DNA from: JAABSQ01 sp964573705
GTDB lineage: Bacteria > Desulfobacterota > Desulfobacteria > Desulfobacterales > Desulfococcaceae
DNA: 26,355 nucleotides
Direction of reading: 5' to 3'
NCBI GenBank assembly: GCA_964573705.1
Contig: CAZNLT010000077.1
Span: forward strand, 1-26,355
The notes under the pieces were generated by a model. That model saw nothing but the letters and a program-made list of their open reading frames with translations, ran no database searches and was not told the origin of the DNA. Below are positions 14,420 through 21,913 of the stretch, piece after piece. Both the position numbers and the translations under genes were made by a program. Position 1 is the first letter of the stretch. Every line of letters begins with the position of its first letter.

Positions 14420-14447
14420 TTGTGAATCCCCGGTTAATGCCTATATT
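14420..14447 (+). promoter_or_regulatory. Candidate sigma70 promoter upstream of hairpin element 1 and the acyl-CoA dehydrogenase
   Basis: TTGTGA (14420-14425), a 16-base spacer and TATATT (14442-14447) stand out in an otherwise GC-rich gap. Transcription from here would cross the large hairpin element at 14496-14582 before reaching the gene at 14686. The rest of the 394-base gap (14292-14685) shows no supportable gene, only a short AGGCC/GGCCT inverted repeat near 14297-14311. Confidence 0.45.
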
Positions 14448-14495
14448 GGGAAGGTGGGTCTGGTTTCCGCTTCCCATACGCCTGAACGATAGGGA

Positions 14496-14582
14496 GGCCG
14501 CCCCGGGATAATTTCCCGGGCCGGGAAGCTGTTTGACCGACAGGGAGTTCTTGCCGGTCCGGGAAATTATCCCGGGGCGGCC
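14496..14582 (+). repeat. Dispersed hairpin element, copy 1
   Basis: The 29-base arms at 14496-14524 and 14554-14582 are reverse complements except for one G/T wobble. They enclose a 29-base loop (14525-14553) beginning GAAGCTGTTTGA. The element lies in the acyl-CoA dehydrogenase leader. A second copy in inverted orientation is at 16366-16454, with a loop 26/29 identical after reverse complementation and arms that differ in sequence but still pair. It resembles a REP/MITE-type non-autonomous repeat. There is no T-run, so it is not a classical terminator. Confidence 0.85.
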
Positions 14583-14685
14583 GGACGGCGATCATGGCTA
14601 AACCAGCTTAGGCGGCCGGGTCGATGCCGGTCGACTGAGGCCGTCTGAGCTTTAATATGCACCCAATTTTCTGAGGAGGCTCCGA

Positions 14686-15834
14686 ATGGCGTTTACAATC
14701 CCCGATTCCCTCGCCCGTGAAATGGACCGATTCCACACATTTCTCGACGCCGAGCTGAAACCCCATGTGTCCCGGTGGTACCGCGAAGAGACCCGGGTCC
14801 CCGCCGATTTTTTCCGGGCCATGGGAGAAGGCGGATGGTTCGGGTTCGCCTGGAACGAGGGGCGCCTGGTGAAGCATTCCGGCCTTCGGGAATCGTTGAT
14901 CACCGAAGCCATTGCCCGAATCTCCCCGGGGGTGGCGGTGACCACCCTGGTGGTCTCGGACCTGGGGCTGATGGCCCTCTATCTCTATGGATCGGAATAC
15001 CTTCACCAGACCTACGGAACGGCGGCGGTGCGCGGGGAGACGCTGCTTTGCCTGGGCAACACCGAAAATCATGCCGGAAGCGATGTGGCCAATATCGCCA
15101 TGCGGGCCGACCGAACCCAGGGCGGCTGGATTCTCAACGGGACCAAGGCCTATGTGACCAACGGGGCTGTCAGCGACCTGGCGGCGGTCACCGCCGTGAC
15201 CGACCCCGAGGCGCCCCGGAACCGGCGTTTGTCCATGTTTCTGGTGAACCTCGACCAAGACGGCATCGAACGGAAAAAGCTCAACAAAAAGGTCTGGATC
15301 CCCTCGGACCTGACCCGAATCACCTTCACCGACGTCTTCGTCCCCGACGACCACCTCATGGGCGAGCGGGGCCGGGGGCTCTCCCAGGTCCTGTCGGTCT
15401 TCACCCACAGCCGGGTGCCGATCAGCGGCCTGGCCCTGGGCACGGCCCGCGGCGCCTTCGACCTTGCTATCGCACACGGCCGAAAGCGGACGGTCTTCGG
15501 AGAGCGGCTCATCGATTTTCAGGCCAAAGCCTTCGAGGCGGCCGATTTTCACGCCCGCATGGAAGCGGCCCGGATGATGCTGTACCGGGCCTGCGATGCC
15601 ATGGACCGGGGCCGGGATTTTCGCATGGAGGCGGCCATGGCCAAATACCTCTCGGTGGATATCGCCAAGGCGGTGAGCGACTGGGCCGCGGATCTCTTCG
15701 GGGCCGCTTCGGTGATCTTTGAACACCCGATCCACAAGTTCCCCCTGGATGCCTGGGCCGTGGCATTGGGCGAGGGCACCCAGGATGTCCAGAAGCTGGT
15801 CATTTTTCGGGAACTGATGAAACACTATGAATAG
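14686..15834 (+). CDS. Acyl-CoA dehydrogenase family protein
   Basis: This 382-residue protein has the complete acyl-CoA dehydrogenase layout: an N-terminal helical domain, a middle beta domain with LCLGNTENHAGSDVA and GWILNGTKAYVTNG (the FAD and substrate contacts), and a C-terminal helical domain with GRKRTVFGERLIDFQAKAF. GEGTQDVQ near the end places a Glu at residue 363, matching the catalytic base Glu of medium- and short-chain enzymes. It would oxidise an acyl-CoA to the 2-enoyl-CoA in the cytoplasm, passing electrons to ETF. GAGGAGG sits 6 bases before the ATG. No ETF, thiolase or hydratase gene is adjacent. Chain-length preference cannot be read here. The TENHAGSD sequence differs slightly from the usual TEPxAGSD. 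Confidence 0.88.
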   Translation: MAFTIPDSLAREMDRFHTFLDAELKPHVSRWYREETRVPADFFRAMGEGGWFGFAWNEGRLVKHSGLRESLITEAIARISPGVAVTTLVVSDLGLMALYLYGSEYLHQTYGTAAVRGETLLCLGNTENHAGSDVANIAMRADRTQGGWILNGTKAYVTNGAVSDLAAVTAVTDPEAPRNRRLSMFLVNLDQDGIERKKLNKKVWIPSDLTRITFTDVFVPDDHLMGERGRGLSQVLSVFTHSRVPISGLALGTARGAFDLAIAHGRKRTVFGERLIDFQAKAFEAADFHARMEAARMMLYRACDAMDRGRDFRMEAAMAKYLSVDIAKAVSDWAADLFGAASVIFEHPIHKFPLDAWAVALGEGTQDVQKLVIFRELMKHYE

Positions 15835-15846
15835 GAGCGAACCGAC

Positions 15847-16299
15847 ATGCGCGGACACAGTCCCCTTCATTTACTGCTGCTGACCCTCATGGTCTTCGGA
15901 TGCACCGGTAAACGGCCGGAGGGGCCGATGATCACCGGCGGCAGGCTGCCGTCCTGCCCCGCCTCTCCCAACTGCGTCTCCAGCCAGTCCGACGACCCGG
16001 ACCACTTCATTGAACCGATTCGGTACGACACCTCCCGGGTTGAAGCCCGGACACGGCTCAGGAAGGTGATCGAGTCGATGGACCGGGCCGAAATCCTGCG
16101 GGAGACCGACGAATTCCTTCAGGTGGAGTTCACCACCGCACTGATGCGGTTTAAGGACGACGGACTGTTTTATTTCGACGAAAACGAGCCGGTGATTCAC
16201 ATGCGGTCGGCTTCCCGGGTGGGCCACAGCGATCTGGGCAAGAACCGGAAGCGGCTGGAGAAGATTCGGCGGGCATTCCAGGAGGCGGCATCGCGGTAG
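15847..16299 (+). CDS. DUF1499-family lipoprotein
   Basis: The 150-residue product has an N-terminal signal peptide ending in VFGC, with Cys19 as the lipid-attachment site. The mature part begins with LPSCPASPNCVSSQSDDPDH, the hallmark of DUF1499 (PF07386). It continues with VEFTTALMRFKDDGLFYFDE and VIHMRSASRVGHSDLGKNRKRLEKI, the family C-terminal signature. Function is unknown; homologues occur in diverse bacteria and plastids. AGGAG lies 9 bases before the ATG, and the gene follows the acyl-CoA dehydrogenase by 12 bases, so they are likely co-transcribed. A hairpin element and a promoter for the next operon follow. Confidence 0.82.
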   Translation: MRGHSPLHLLLLTLMVFGCTGKRPEGPMITGGRLPSCPASPNCVSSQSDDPDHFIEPIRYDTSRVEARTRLRKVIESMDRAEILRETDEFLQVEFTTALMRFKDDGLFYFDENEPVIHMRSASRVGHSDLGKNRKRLEKIRRAFQEAASR

Positions 16300-16315
16300 G
16301 CCTAAATTTTTGACC

Positions 16316-16344
16316 TTGCATCGACCCGGCGCCGGGGGTATACA
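16316..16344 (+). promoter_or_regulatory. Sigma70-like promoter for hypD-hypE-apbE
   Basis: TTGCAT (16316-16321), a 17-base spacer and TATACA (16339-16344) form a good promoter in the 259-base gap after the DUF1499 gene. The predicted transcript would include hairpin element 2 in its leader before hypD. Confidence 0.55.
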
Positions 16345-16365
16345 ATCCGGACGTAATGATGGGTC

Positions 16366-16454
16366 GGCCACGCCGGGATATTTTTCCCGGACCGGAAAGA
16401 ACTCACTGTCGCTCAAACAGCTTCCCGGCCTGGGAAAAATATCCCGGCGCGGCC
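16366..16454 (-). repeat. Dispersed hairpin element, copy 2 (inverted relative to copy 1)
   Basis: The 30-base arms at 16366-16395 and 16425-16454 pair with three imperfect positions. The 29-base loop (16396-16424), reverse-complemented, begins GAAGCTGTTTGA and matches the copy 1 loop at 26 of 29 positions. The A/T core of the arm differs in length from copy 1, yet both arms changed together, consistent with maintenance of pairing. The element lies about 20 bases past the -10 of the preceding promoter. Confidence 0.85.
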
Positions 16455-16558
16455 TTCCTGTCATACAGACTGGGCCGAAACGAGGATCGACATATAGAAA
16501 GCGTTTCGGCCGATGATCGGTCAAGATCTTTTTGGAGACTGAACCTCGGATATCATCC

Positions 16559-17647
16559 ATGCCTTTAAAGCACCTGAATGAATACCGGGACCCGGATATC
16601 GCCGGGGCCCTGATACGGCGGATCAACACCGTCAGCCGCACTCCGGTCCGCCTCATGGAGGTCTGCGGCACCCACACCATGTCGATCTTTCGCAACGGCA
16701 TTCGGGGGGTGTTGCCCGAGACCATTTCCCTGCTCTCCGGGCCCGGGTGCCCGGTCTGCGTCACCGACCAGAGCGAGATCGACGCCTTCATCGAGATCGC
16801 CCGCACGAACGGGGTGATCACCGCCACCTTCGGGGACCTGCTGCGGGTGCCGGGCACCGATTCCTCCCTGGAAAAGGAGCGGGCCGCCGGCCGGGATGTC
16901 CGGCTGGTCTATTCCACCTCCGACGCCCTGGACCTGGCCCGGAATCACCCCGATAAAAAAGTGGTGTTTCTCGGGGTGGGCTTTGAGACCACCGCTCCGA
17001 CGGTGGCGGCGTCCTTGATGGGGGCGCAGTCGATGGGGCTCACGAACTTTCTGGTCTTTTCGGCCCACAAGCGGGTCCTTCCGGCCCTGTTCGCCCTGCT
17101 GGCGATGGAAGAAATCGGGGTGGACGGGTTTCTCCTGCCCGGCCATGTGTCCGTGATCCTCGGGACCGAAGCCTACCGCCCGCTGTTCGACCGGCACCGG
17201 GTGCCTTGCGTGGTGGCCGGGTTCGAGCCGGCCGACATCCTGGAGGCGATTCGAATGCTGGTGGAGCAGATCGAGGGGGGCGCGCCGGAACTGGCCAATG
17301 CCTATCCCCGGGCCGTCTCCGATCAGGGCAATGCCAAGGCCCGGGAACTGATGGATACCGTCTTCGAACCGGTGGACGGCCGGTGGCGGGGCATGGGAAT
17401 GATCCCCGACAGCGGCCTGGCCCTGCGGCCCGCGTTTGCGGGCCACGACGCACGGCAGGTGCTCGATCTGACCATTCCGGAATCCGAACCGCCCAAGGGG
17501 TGCCGGTGCGGCGAGGTGATCACAGGCAAAATGACGCCGCCGGAGTGTCCCCTGTTCCGCAATGCCTGCACCCCCATGGACCCGGTCGGCCCCTGCATGG
17601 TCTCCAGCGAGGGCACCTGCGCCGCCTATTTTCGGTACCACGGATAA
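16559..17647 (+). CDS. hypD: HypD, [NiFe]-hydrogenase maturation scaffold
   Basis: This is 362 residues from ATG 16559. HypD carries a 4Fe-4S cluster and forms the scaffold with HypC on which the Fe(CN)2CO unit of [NiFe] hydrogenases is assembled. The conserved cysteines are visible: LMEVCGTHTM (Cys36), GPGCPVC (Cys64, Cys67) and the C-terminal cluster segment (GCRCGEVITGK, PPECPLF, GPCMVSSEGTCAAYF). FLGVGFETTAPT and LLPGHVSVILG are family signatures. I chose 16559 because homologues begin shortly before the YRDPD segment; a TTG at 16532 would add 9 residues. Neither start has a strong RBS. It is followed after 27 bases by hypE. No hypA, B, C or F and no hydrogenase genes are in the window. 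Confidence 0.95.
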   Translation: MPLKHLNEYRDPDIAGALIRRINTVSRTPVRLMEVCGTHTMSIFRNGIRGVLPETISLLSGPGCPVCVTDQSEIDAFIEIARTNGVITATFGDLLRVPGTDSSLEKERAAGRDVRLVYSTSDALDLARNHPDKKVVFLGVGFETTAPTVAASLMGAQSMGLTNFLVFSAHKRVLPALFALLAMEEIGVDGFLLPGHVSVILGTEAYRPLFDRHRVPCVVAGFEPADILEAIRMLVEQIEGGAPELANAYPRAVSDQGNAKARELMDTVFEPVDGRWRGMGMIPDSGLALRPAFAGHDARQVLDLTIPESEPPKGCRCGEVITGKMTPPECPLFRNACTPMDPVGPCMVSSEGTCAAYFRYHG

Positions 17648-17674
17648 TCTATTCACCCTTCATCGAAAATTATC

Positions 17675-18688
17675 ATGACTTCCCATACCATTCGTCTGGA
17701 TCACGGCTCCGGGGGCAAAATGTCCCACCGGCTGGTAACCGACATCCTGGCCCCGGCCTTTGACGACCCCATCCTCAACCGGCTCGACGACGGCGCGGTG
17801 TTCGAGGTGGACGCGGGCCGGATGGCCTTTTCCACCGACTCCTATGTGGTCGATCCGCTCTTTTTTCCGGGCGGGAACATCGGCGATCTGGCGGTCAACG
17901 GCACCGTCAACGACCTGGCCATGTGCGGCGCCGTGCCGCAGTACATCAGCGTCGGCATGATCCTGGAAGAAGGGTTTCCCATGGCCGATCTGGAGGCGAT
18001 CCTGAAGGCGATGGCCGGGGCGGCCCGGCAGGCCGGGGTCCGGATCGTGACCGGCGACACCAAGGTGGTGCCCAAGGGGGCCGCGGACAAGATCTTCATC
18101 AACACCTCGGGGGTGGGGGTGATTCCGGACGGCGTGAACGTCTCCGGGGCCAACGCCCGGCCGGGAGATGCGGTGATCCTGAGCGGCACCATGGCCGACC
18201 ACGGGATGACGGTGCTGACCCAGCGGGAAGGGCTGAAGTTCGAAACCCCGATTCGAAGCGATAGCGCGCCGCTGAACCGGATGACGGTCCGGATTCTGGG
18301 CCATTGCCCGGCGGAGATTCATGTGCTTCGGGACCCGACCCGGGGCGGGGTGGGGACAACCTTAAACGAAATCGCCGAGGCGTCTCAGGTGGGGATTCGA
18401 ATCTACGAAGACCGGTTGCCGGTGCGGGATGCGGTGGCGGGGATCTGTGAACTGCTGGGATTCGATCCGCTCTATGTGGCCAATGAGGGGAAGATGCTGG
18501 TGTTTGTCGCGCCGGAGCAGGCGGATGCGGTGCTGGAACTGATGCGAGAGGACGATTACGGACGGGAGGCCTGCATCATCGGCGAGGTGACGGCGGACCA
18601 TGCCGGCAAGGTGTTTATGAAGACCCGGATCGGCGGGCACCGGATTGTGGACATGCTGGCCGGCGAGCAGCTGCCCAGGATCTGTTGA
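17675..18688 (+). CDS. hypE: HypE, carbamoyl-dehydratase of [NiFe]-hydrogenase maturation
   Basis: This 337-residue protein ends in the diagnostic PRIC. The terminal Cys337 receives a carbamoyl group from HypF and is dehydrated by ATP to a thiocyanate that supplies the cyanide ligands of the active-site iron. The PurM-like ATP-binding features are present: LDHGSGGKMSHRL at the N terminus, FSTDSYVVDPLFFPGGNIG, NDLAMCGA, VTGDTKVV and LRDPTRGGVGTTLNEIA. The enzyme acts in the cytosol with HypD and HypC. There is no clear Shine-Dalgarno before the ATG. It is co-directional with hypD and, 11 bases after its stop, with apbE. Confidence 0.95.
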   Translation: MTSHTIRLDHGSGGKMSHRLVTDILAPAFDDPILNRLDDGAVFEVDAGRMAFSTDSYVVDPLFFPGGNIGDLAVNGTVNDLAMCGAVPQYISVGMILEEGFPMADLEAILKAMAGAARQAGVRIVTGDTKVVPKGAADKIFINTSGVGVIPDGVNVSGANARPGDAVILSGTMADHGMTVLTQREGLKFETPIRSDSAPLNRMTVRILGHCPAEIHVLRDPTRGGVGTTLNEIAEASQVGIRIYEDRLPVRDAVAGICELLGFDPLYVANEGKMLVFVAPEQADAVLELMREDDYGREACIIGEVTADHAGKVFMKTRIGGHRIVDMLAGEQLPRIC

Positions 18689-18699
18689 GAGGAAATTGA

Positions 18700-19776
18700 A
18701 TGAAAAAAGAGGGATGTATGGGAAGGCGCGTGCGGTATCTGGTGGTGTTGTCGATGCTGCTGCCGGCGGCCGTCTGGATGTGGGGCTGCGAAAAGGAAGC
18801 GGCGGTGTCCGCCGCACCGGTCCGGACCGAGGGGCTGATCCAGGGCCGGACCATGGGCACCATCTTTCAGGTGAAGGTGATCACGGACGGCGAAGCGGAT
18901 CTGACCGAGCTGGATGCGGCGGTCAACCGGCGGCTGATGGCGATCAACCAGTCAATGTCGACCTATATGGAAGACAGCGAAATCAGCCGCTTCAACCAGT
19001 GGGCCGACCCGACGAAGAAGTTTCCCATTTCGGAGGATTTTTTGAAAGTGTTGACGGTGGCCCGGCGCTTGTATGAGCTGACCGACGGGGCCTGGGACGG
19101 CACCATCGATCCCCTGGTCAACCTCTGGGGATTCGGAAGGGTTTTCAAGGAGCGGGGGGTGCCGCCGAAGGAGCAGATCGAGGTGCTCCTGCCGACGGTC
19201 GGGTTCGACATGATCGAGATTTCCCAGGAGGGGTATCTGGTGAAGAAGAACCCGGCGGTCTCCCTGGATCTGGGCTCCATCGCCAAGGGCTACGGTGTGG
19301 ACGTGGTGGCCCGGGAGATCGAAGCAGCCGGGTACACCGACTACCTGGTGGAGATCGGGGGGGAGGTCTATGCCGCCGGCCGCCGGGCCGACGGCGAGCG
19401 GTGGCGGATCGGGATCAACAAGCCCCAGAAGACCGCGGCCTACAACGAGGTCTACAAAGTCTCCGAGCTGGAGAACCGGGCCTTCGCCACCAGCGGGGAC
19501 TACCGCAACTTCTTCGAGGTCGACGGAAAGCGGTACTCCCATGTGCTCGACCCGCGCACCGGGTATGCGGTGGCCAACGGCGTGGTCAGCGTCTCGATTC
19601 TGGCGGACAGCTGCACCGTTGCGGACGGGCTGGCGACGGCGGTGATGGTGATGGGGCATGAGAAGGGATTGGAGTTGGTGAACAGGTTGGAGAAGGTGGA
19701 GGGGTTGATTGTGGTGGTGGATGTGGAGGGGGGGGTAAGGGATTATTATTCGGAGGGGTTTGTGGTGGTGGAGTGA
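18700..19776 (+). CDS. apbE: ApbE, FAD:protein FMN transferase lipoprotein
   Basis: This 358-residue protein has a lipoprotein signal peptide ending at MWGC (Cys30). ApbE attaches FMN to Thr residues of periplasmic flavoproteins such as the RnfG and NqrC subunits. GRTMGTIFQVKV, STYMEDSEISRFN, DGTIDPLVNLWGFGR, SLDLGSIAKGYGVD, FATSGDYRNFFE and HVLDPRTGYAV are the family signatures, including the FAD-binding and Mg-site regions. GAGAGGAA precedes the ATG. Its position behind hypDE is unusual, as ApbE normally sits with rnf, nqr or fumarate-reductase-type genes. The last 120 bases are strikingly rich in G and T and mark the end of the high-GC backbone. Confidence 0.92.
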   Translation: MKKEGCMGRRVRYLVVLSMLLPAAVWMWGCEKEAAVSAAPVRTEGLIQGRTMGTIFQVKVITDGEADLTELDAAVNRRLMAINQSMSTYMEDSEISRFNQWADPTKKFPISEDFLKVLTVARRLYELTDGAWDGTIDPLVNLWGFGRVFKERGVPPKEQIEVLLPTVGFDMIEISQEGYLVKKNPAVSLDLGSIAKGYGVDVVAREIEAAGYTDYLVEIGGEVYAAGRRADGERWRIGINKPQKTAAYNEVYKVSELENRAFATSGDYRNFFEVDGKRYSHVLDPRTGYAVANGVVSVSILADSCTVADGLATAVMVMGHEKGLELVNRLEKVEGLIVVVDVEGGVRDYYSEGFVVVE

Positions 19777-19837
19777 AGGCTTCAGAAGCACCGGCATTTG
19801 CGGTTGCCCGCCTGAAATGCGACCTTTATAATTGGAC

Positions 19838-19856
19838 TTGGCAAGGAAGCCAATTT
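19838..19856 (+). terminator. Weak terminator-like hairpin after apbE
   Basis: TTGGC (19838-19842) and GCCAA (19849-19853) form a 5-bp stem around AAGGAA, followed by TTTGTTG. It is the only hairpin with a T-rich tail in the 153-base gap before the next gene, but the stem is short. Confidence 0.3.
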
Positions 19857-19929
19857 GTTGTATCTGGTTTTTCACCCTTTTACACTTTGGAAAAGCTTGT
19901 AATCATAAGAAATTGTAAATTGCAATGCA

Positions 19930-20625
19930 ATGATTCCAGATCAATCGCAAAAAATATTGTTCCGTAAAGAATCTCAATTGCGAGATTTTCTTCTTAAAAA
20001 AGTCAAATCCATTTCTGGACCCTATGAATTCTGTCTGGCAAAAACCGAAGTTCCTGTCGGTACGCGAATACCAGATATCGTTTTAGTGTGCACTTCAGAA
20101 AAACCACGAATAGATTTATGGCCCTATTATTGGACTTACAGGCATGCAGCAGTGATTTCGCATTTGCGAAGGAGGTATAAGCTAAAGATCGAGTCAATTT
20201 CAAAACGATTGTTTGAGGAACCCACCCGATTGGAACCAGTAATGAAACAATTGACTAAAAGCGGTGCTGTTATTAAAACAAAAAATAATTGTTATTCATT
20301 ATCAGAAGAGTTTTCCTCTTTTTCCGCAGATGTAATAGCTGTAGAAACTAAGCTAAAACGCTGGAAAGAAGCATATTTTCAGGCTAAATCCTATTTCAAG
20401 TTCGCAAACAGATCTTTAGTAGCTATGTCCCCTGATGGGATTCCTACAACAAAAGAATCAAAAAAGATATTTACAAAAGCAGGTATTGGATTGGTTACAG
20501 TGAATGGAAATGCACCTAAAAGTCTGTTGACCGGTCGATGGCAAAACAATAATAATCTTGAAAAAGAATATATAGTCGGGATTGCATTTGGACGCTTAGG
20601 TCACACACGCTGGTCTGCTCTATAA
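19930..20625 (+). CDS. PD-(D/E)xK nuclease-like protein with inserted winged-helix-like region
   Basis: This 231-residue protein comes from an AT-rich gene with codon use unlike its left neighbours. The parts of a restriction-endonuclease-like fold are split. TRIPDIVLV (Asp49) and, 90 residues later, VIAVETKLKRWKEAYFQA (Glu139, Lys141, Gln151) together give the D...ExK...QxxxY pattern of PD-(D/E)xK nucleases. Between them, residues about 72-128 read like a winged helix (AVISHLRRRYKLKIESISKR, VMKQLTKSGAVIKTKNNCYSL). The arrangement suggests a DNA-recognition domain built into the nuclease core. The ATG at 19930 has no visible Shine-Dalgarno. Its last 25 bases overlap, tail to tail, the gene on the opposite strand. 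I recognise the fold pattern but not a named family. A degraded or regulatory nuclease-like protein is an alternative. Confidence 0.6.
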   Translation: MIPDQSQKILFRKESQLRDFLLKKVKSISGPYEFCLAKTEVPVGTRIPDIVLVCTSEKPRIDLWPYYWTYRHAAVISHLRRRYKLKIESISKRLFEEPTRLEPVMKQLTKSGAVIKTKNNCYSLSEEFSSFSADVIAVETKLKRWKEAYFQAKSYFKFANRSLVAMSPDGIPTTKESKKIFTKAGIGLVTVNGNAPKSLLTGRWQNNNNLEKEYIVGIAFGRLGHTRWSAL

Positions 20626-21899
20626 TTCAAAAACGCTTGTCGCCAAGCATCAACATGTTGAACTTTCGTTTTTAGTTCGTGACCAAGCGAACTAACTATT
20701 TCATTCTTAATTCGGTTTGCTCCTTCCAGCCAATCTTGCACAAAATCCATTCTTGCATAAAAATTTTGGGAGGAGTGGAGAGTTTCTGCTCTAATTAAAG
20801 AGTGGAAAAAATGCTCCCTTGTTGCAGTTACATTCGATGGCCTATATTCCCACGCTAATACCTCTCTAGTTGGAACACCAGCTGAAACTGCTTCAAAGAG
20901 ACCTTGTGATACCGGCGTTATATCTTCAATATGATCGAGCAAACCATTTTGTGAAATTCTATCAAAATCATTTTCTAAATGGATGTCTAAAGTCGTCTTA
21001 TAATTCCAAAAGCTTGGATAGGCACGCCCCGTAGTTATTGCATCAGCTAATCTCAATCTATATAAGCTTTTATACCAAGCACTTGCCCATATTTTTGCAC
21101 CGGCTGCTTCCAGAGCTAATCCAAAGGGGCCAAAAAAATTCACAACAACCTTCAAACCCGCATCTTTAGAGAGATAGTGGACAAGTGTAAGCATAGAATG
21201 AAGCGATCTTACATCGGCGCAATGACGAGTATCATTTGGTTCAGAGCTTTGCTCCAAAACCAAATATGCACCGTCAACATCACGTGCTGAAATAGAATCT
21301 GCAATTTGCTCAAGTAAACGATTTTCATTGGGTGCAATGTAACGGACACATACATCACATAAGGCAATAGTCCCATAAAGTGGGAGATCAGAATTTAATT
21401 CTCTTGCTACTCTGATGCCCTCATCCAACCACATTAGCTCTTCATCATAACTTGTGGAGGGGTCGATGGTAAGTGGACTTGGCAGAATAATTCCTTCATA
21501 ACCATTTCTAATTTGGTAATCAATACATTCTCTAAGGCCGTTCTCAATCACACTAGGGTCTTTAGGTGCAGAACGAGGCCATCGAGAACCAATATCTCTT
21601 CTAACCTGAGCTGACCATTCCTTTTGATTTTGAATAGAACTCTCATATGTCGGTATACCCTGCAAACCGAACCATGGGTAAGATGCCAAATATGTGCAAA
21701 TCTTTTCGGCTCTTGGGTCTACATTGGCAAAATAAAGTTGAGGATCGAAAAGGCGTTTGGCCATATGCCTATATCGGTTATCTATTTTTCTTCTTTCAAG
21801 CTGGTGCATAGGCATTGAACTGGCCAATATTACGGCACCTTCTGTTTGTAGATCTCCCGGAAGTTTAAATTTATATCCTATACTTGAGTAAAATCCCAT
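20601..21899 (-). CDS. Large alpha/beta protein of unknown function, co-transcribed with a protein kinase
   Basis: This is 432 residues from ATG 21899, chosen because AGAGGAG sits 8 bases upstream; a TTG at 21917 overlaps the kinase stop but has no RBS. Alternating hydrophobic strands and helices in the middle and C-terminal half (GYEGIILPSP, LPLYGTIALCDVCVR, VDGAYLVLEQ, GLKVVVNFFGPFGLAL, AGAKIWASAWYKSL) suggest a TIM-barrel-like fold, with strand-end acidic and aromatic residues that could form an active site. The N terminus has LFDPQLYFANVDP and SYPWFGLQG. There is no signal peptide, no membrane segment and no known domain that I can name. It is AT-rich like the kinase and begins 14 bases after the kinase stop, so they form an operon. 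A role as kinase target or effector is inference. Confidence 0.65.
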   Translation of the reverse strand: MGFYSSIGYKFKLPGDLQTEGAVILASSMPMHQLERRKIDNRYRHMAKRLFDPQLYFANVDPRAEKICTYLASYPWFGLQGIPTYESSIQNQKEWSAQVRRDIGSRWPRSAPKDPSVIENGLRECIDYQIRNGYEGIILPSPLTIDPSTSYDEELMWLDEGIRVARELNSDLPLYGTIALCDVCVRYIAPNENRLLEQIADSISARDVDGAYLVLEQSSEPNDTRHCADVRSLHSMLTLVHYLSKDAGLKVVVNFFGPFGLALEAAGAKIWASAWYKSLYRLRLADAITTGRAYPSFWNYKTTLDIHLENDFDRISQNGLLDHIEDITPVSQGLFEAVSAGVPTREVLAWEYRPSNVTATREHFFHSLIRAETLHSSQNFYARMDFVQDWLEGANRIKNEIVSSLGHELKTKVQHVDAWRQAFLNYRADQRV

Positions 21900-21913
21900 T
21901 CCAAAAGCTCCTC

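Noticed and set aside
14496..14582. Hairpin element 1 as an ordinary intrinsic terminator
   Set aside because: It has no T-run, the 29-base loop is conserved with a second copy, and the stem is far longer than usual.
14608..15870. 420-codon minus-strand open frame opposite the acyl-CoA dehydrogenase
   Set aside because: There are no motifs and the composition is skewed to Gly/His/Pro/Arg, as expected of an antisense shadow; the plus strand is a well-matched acyl-CoA dehydrogenase.
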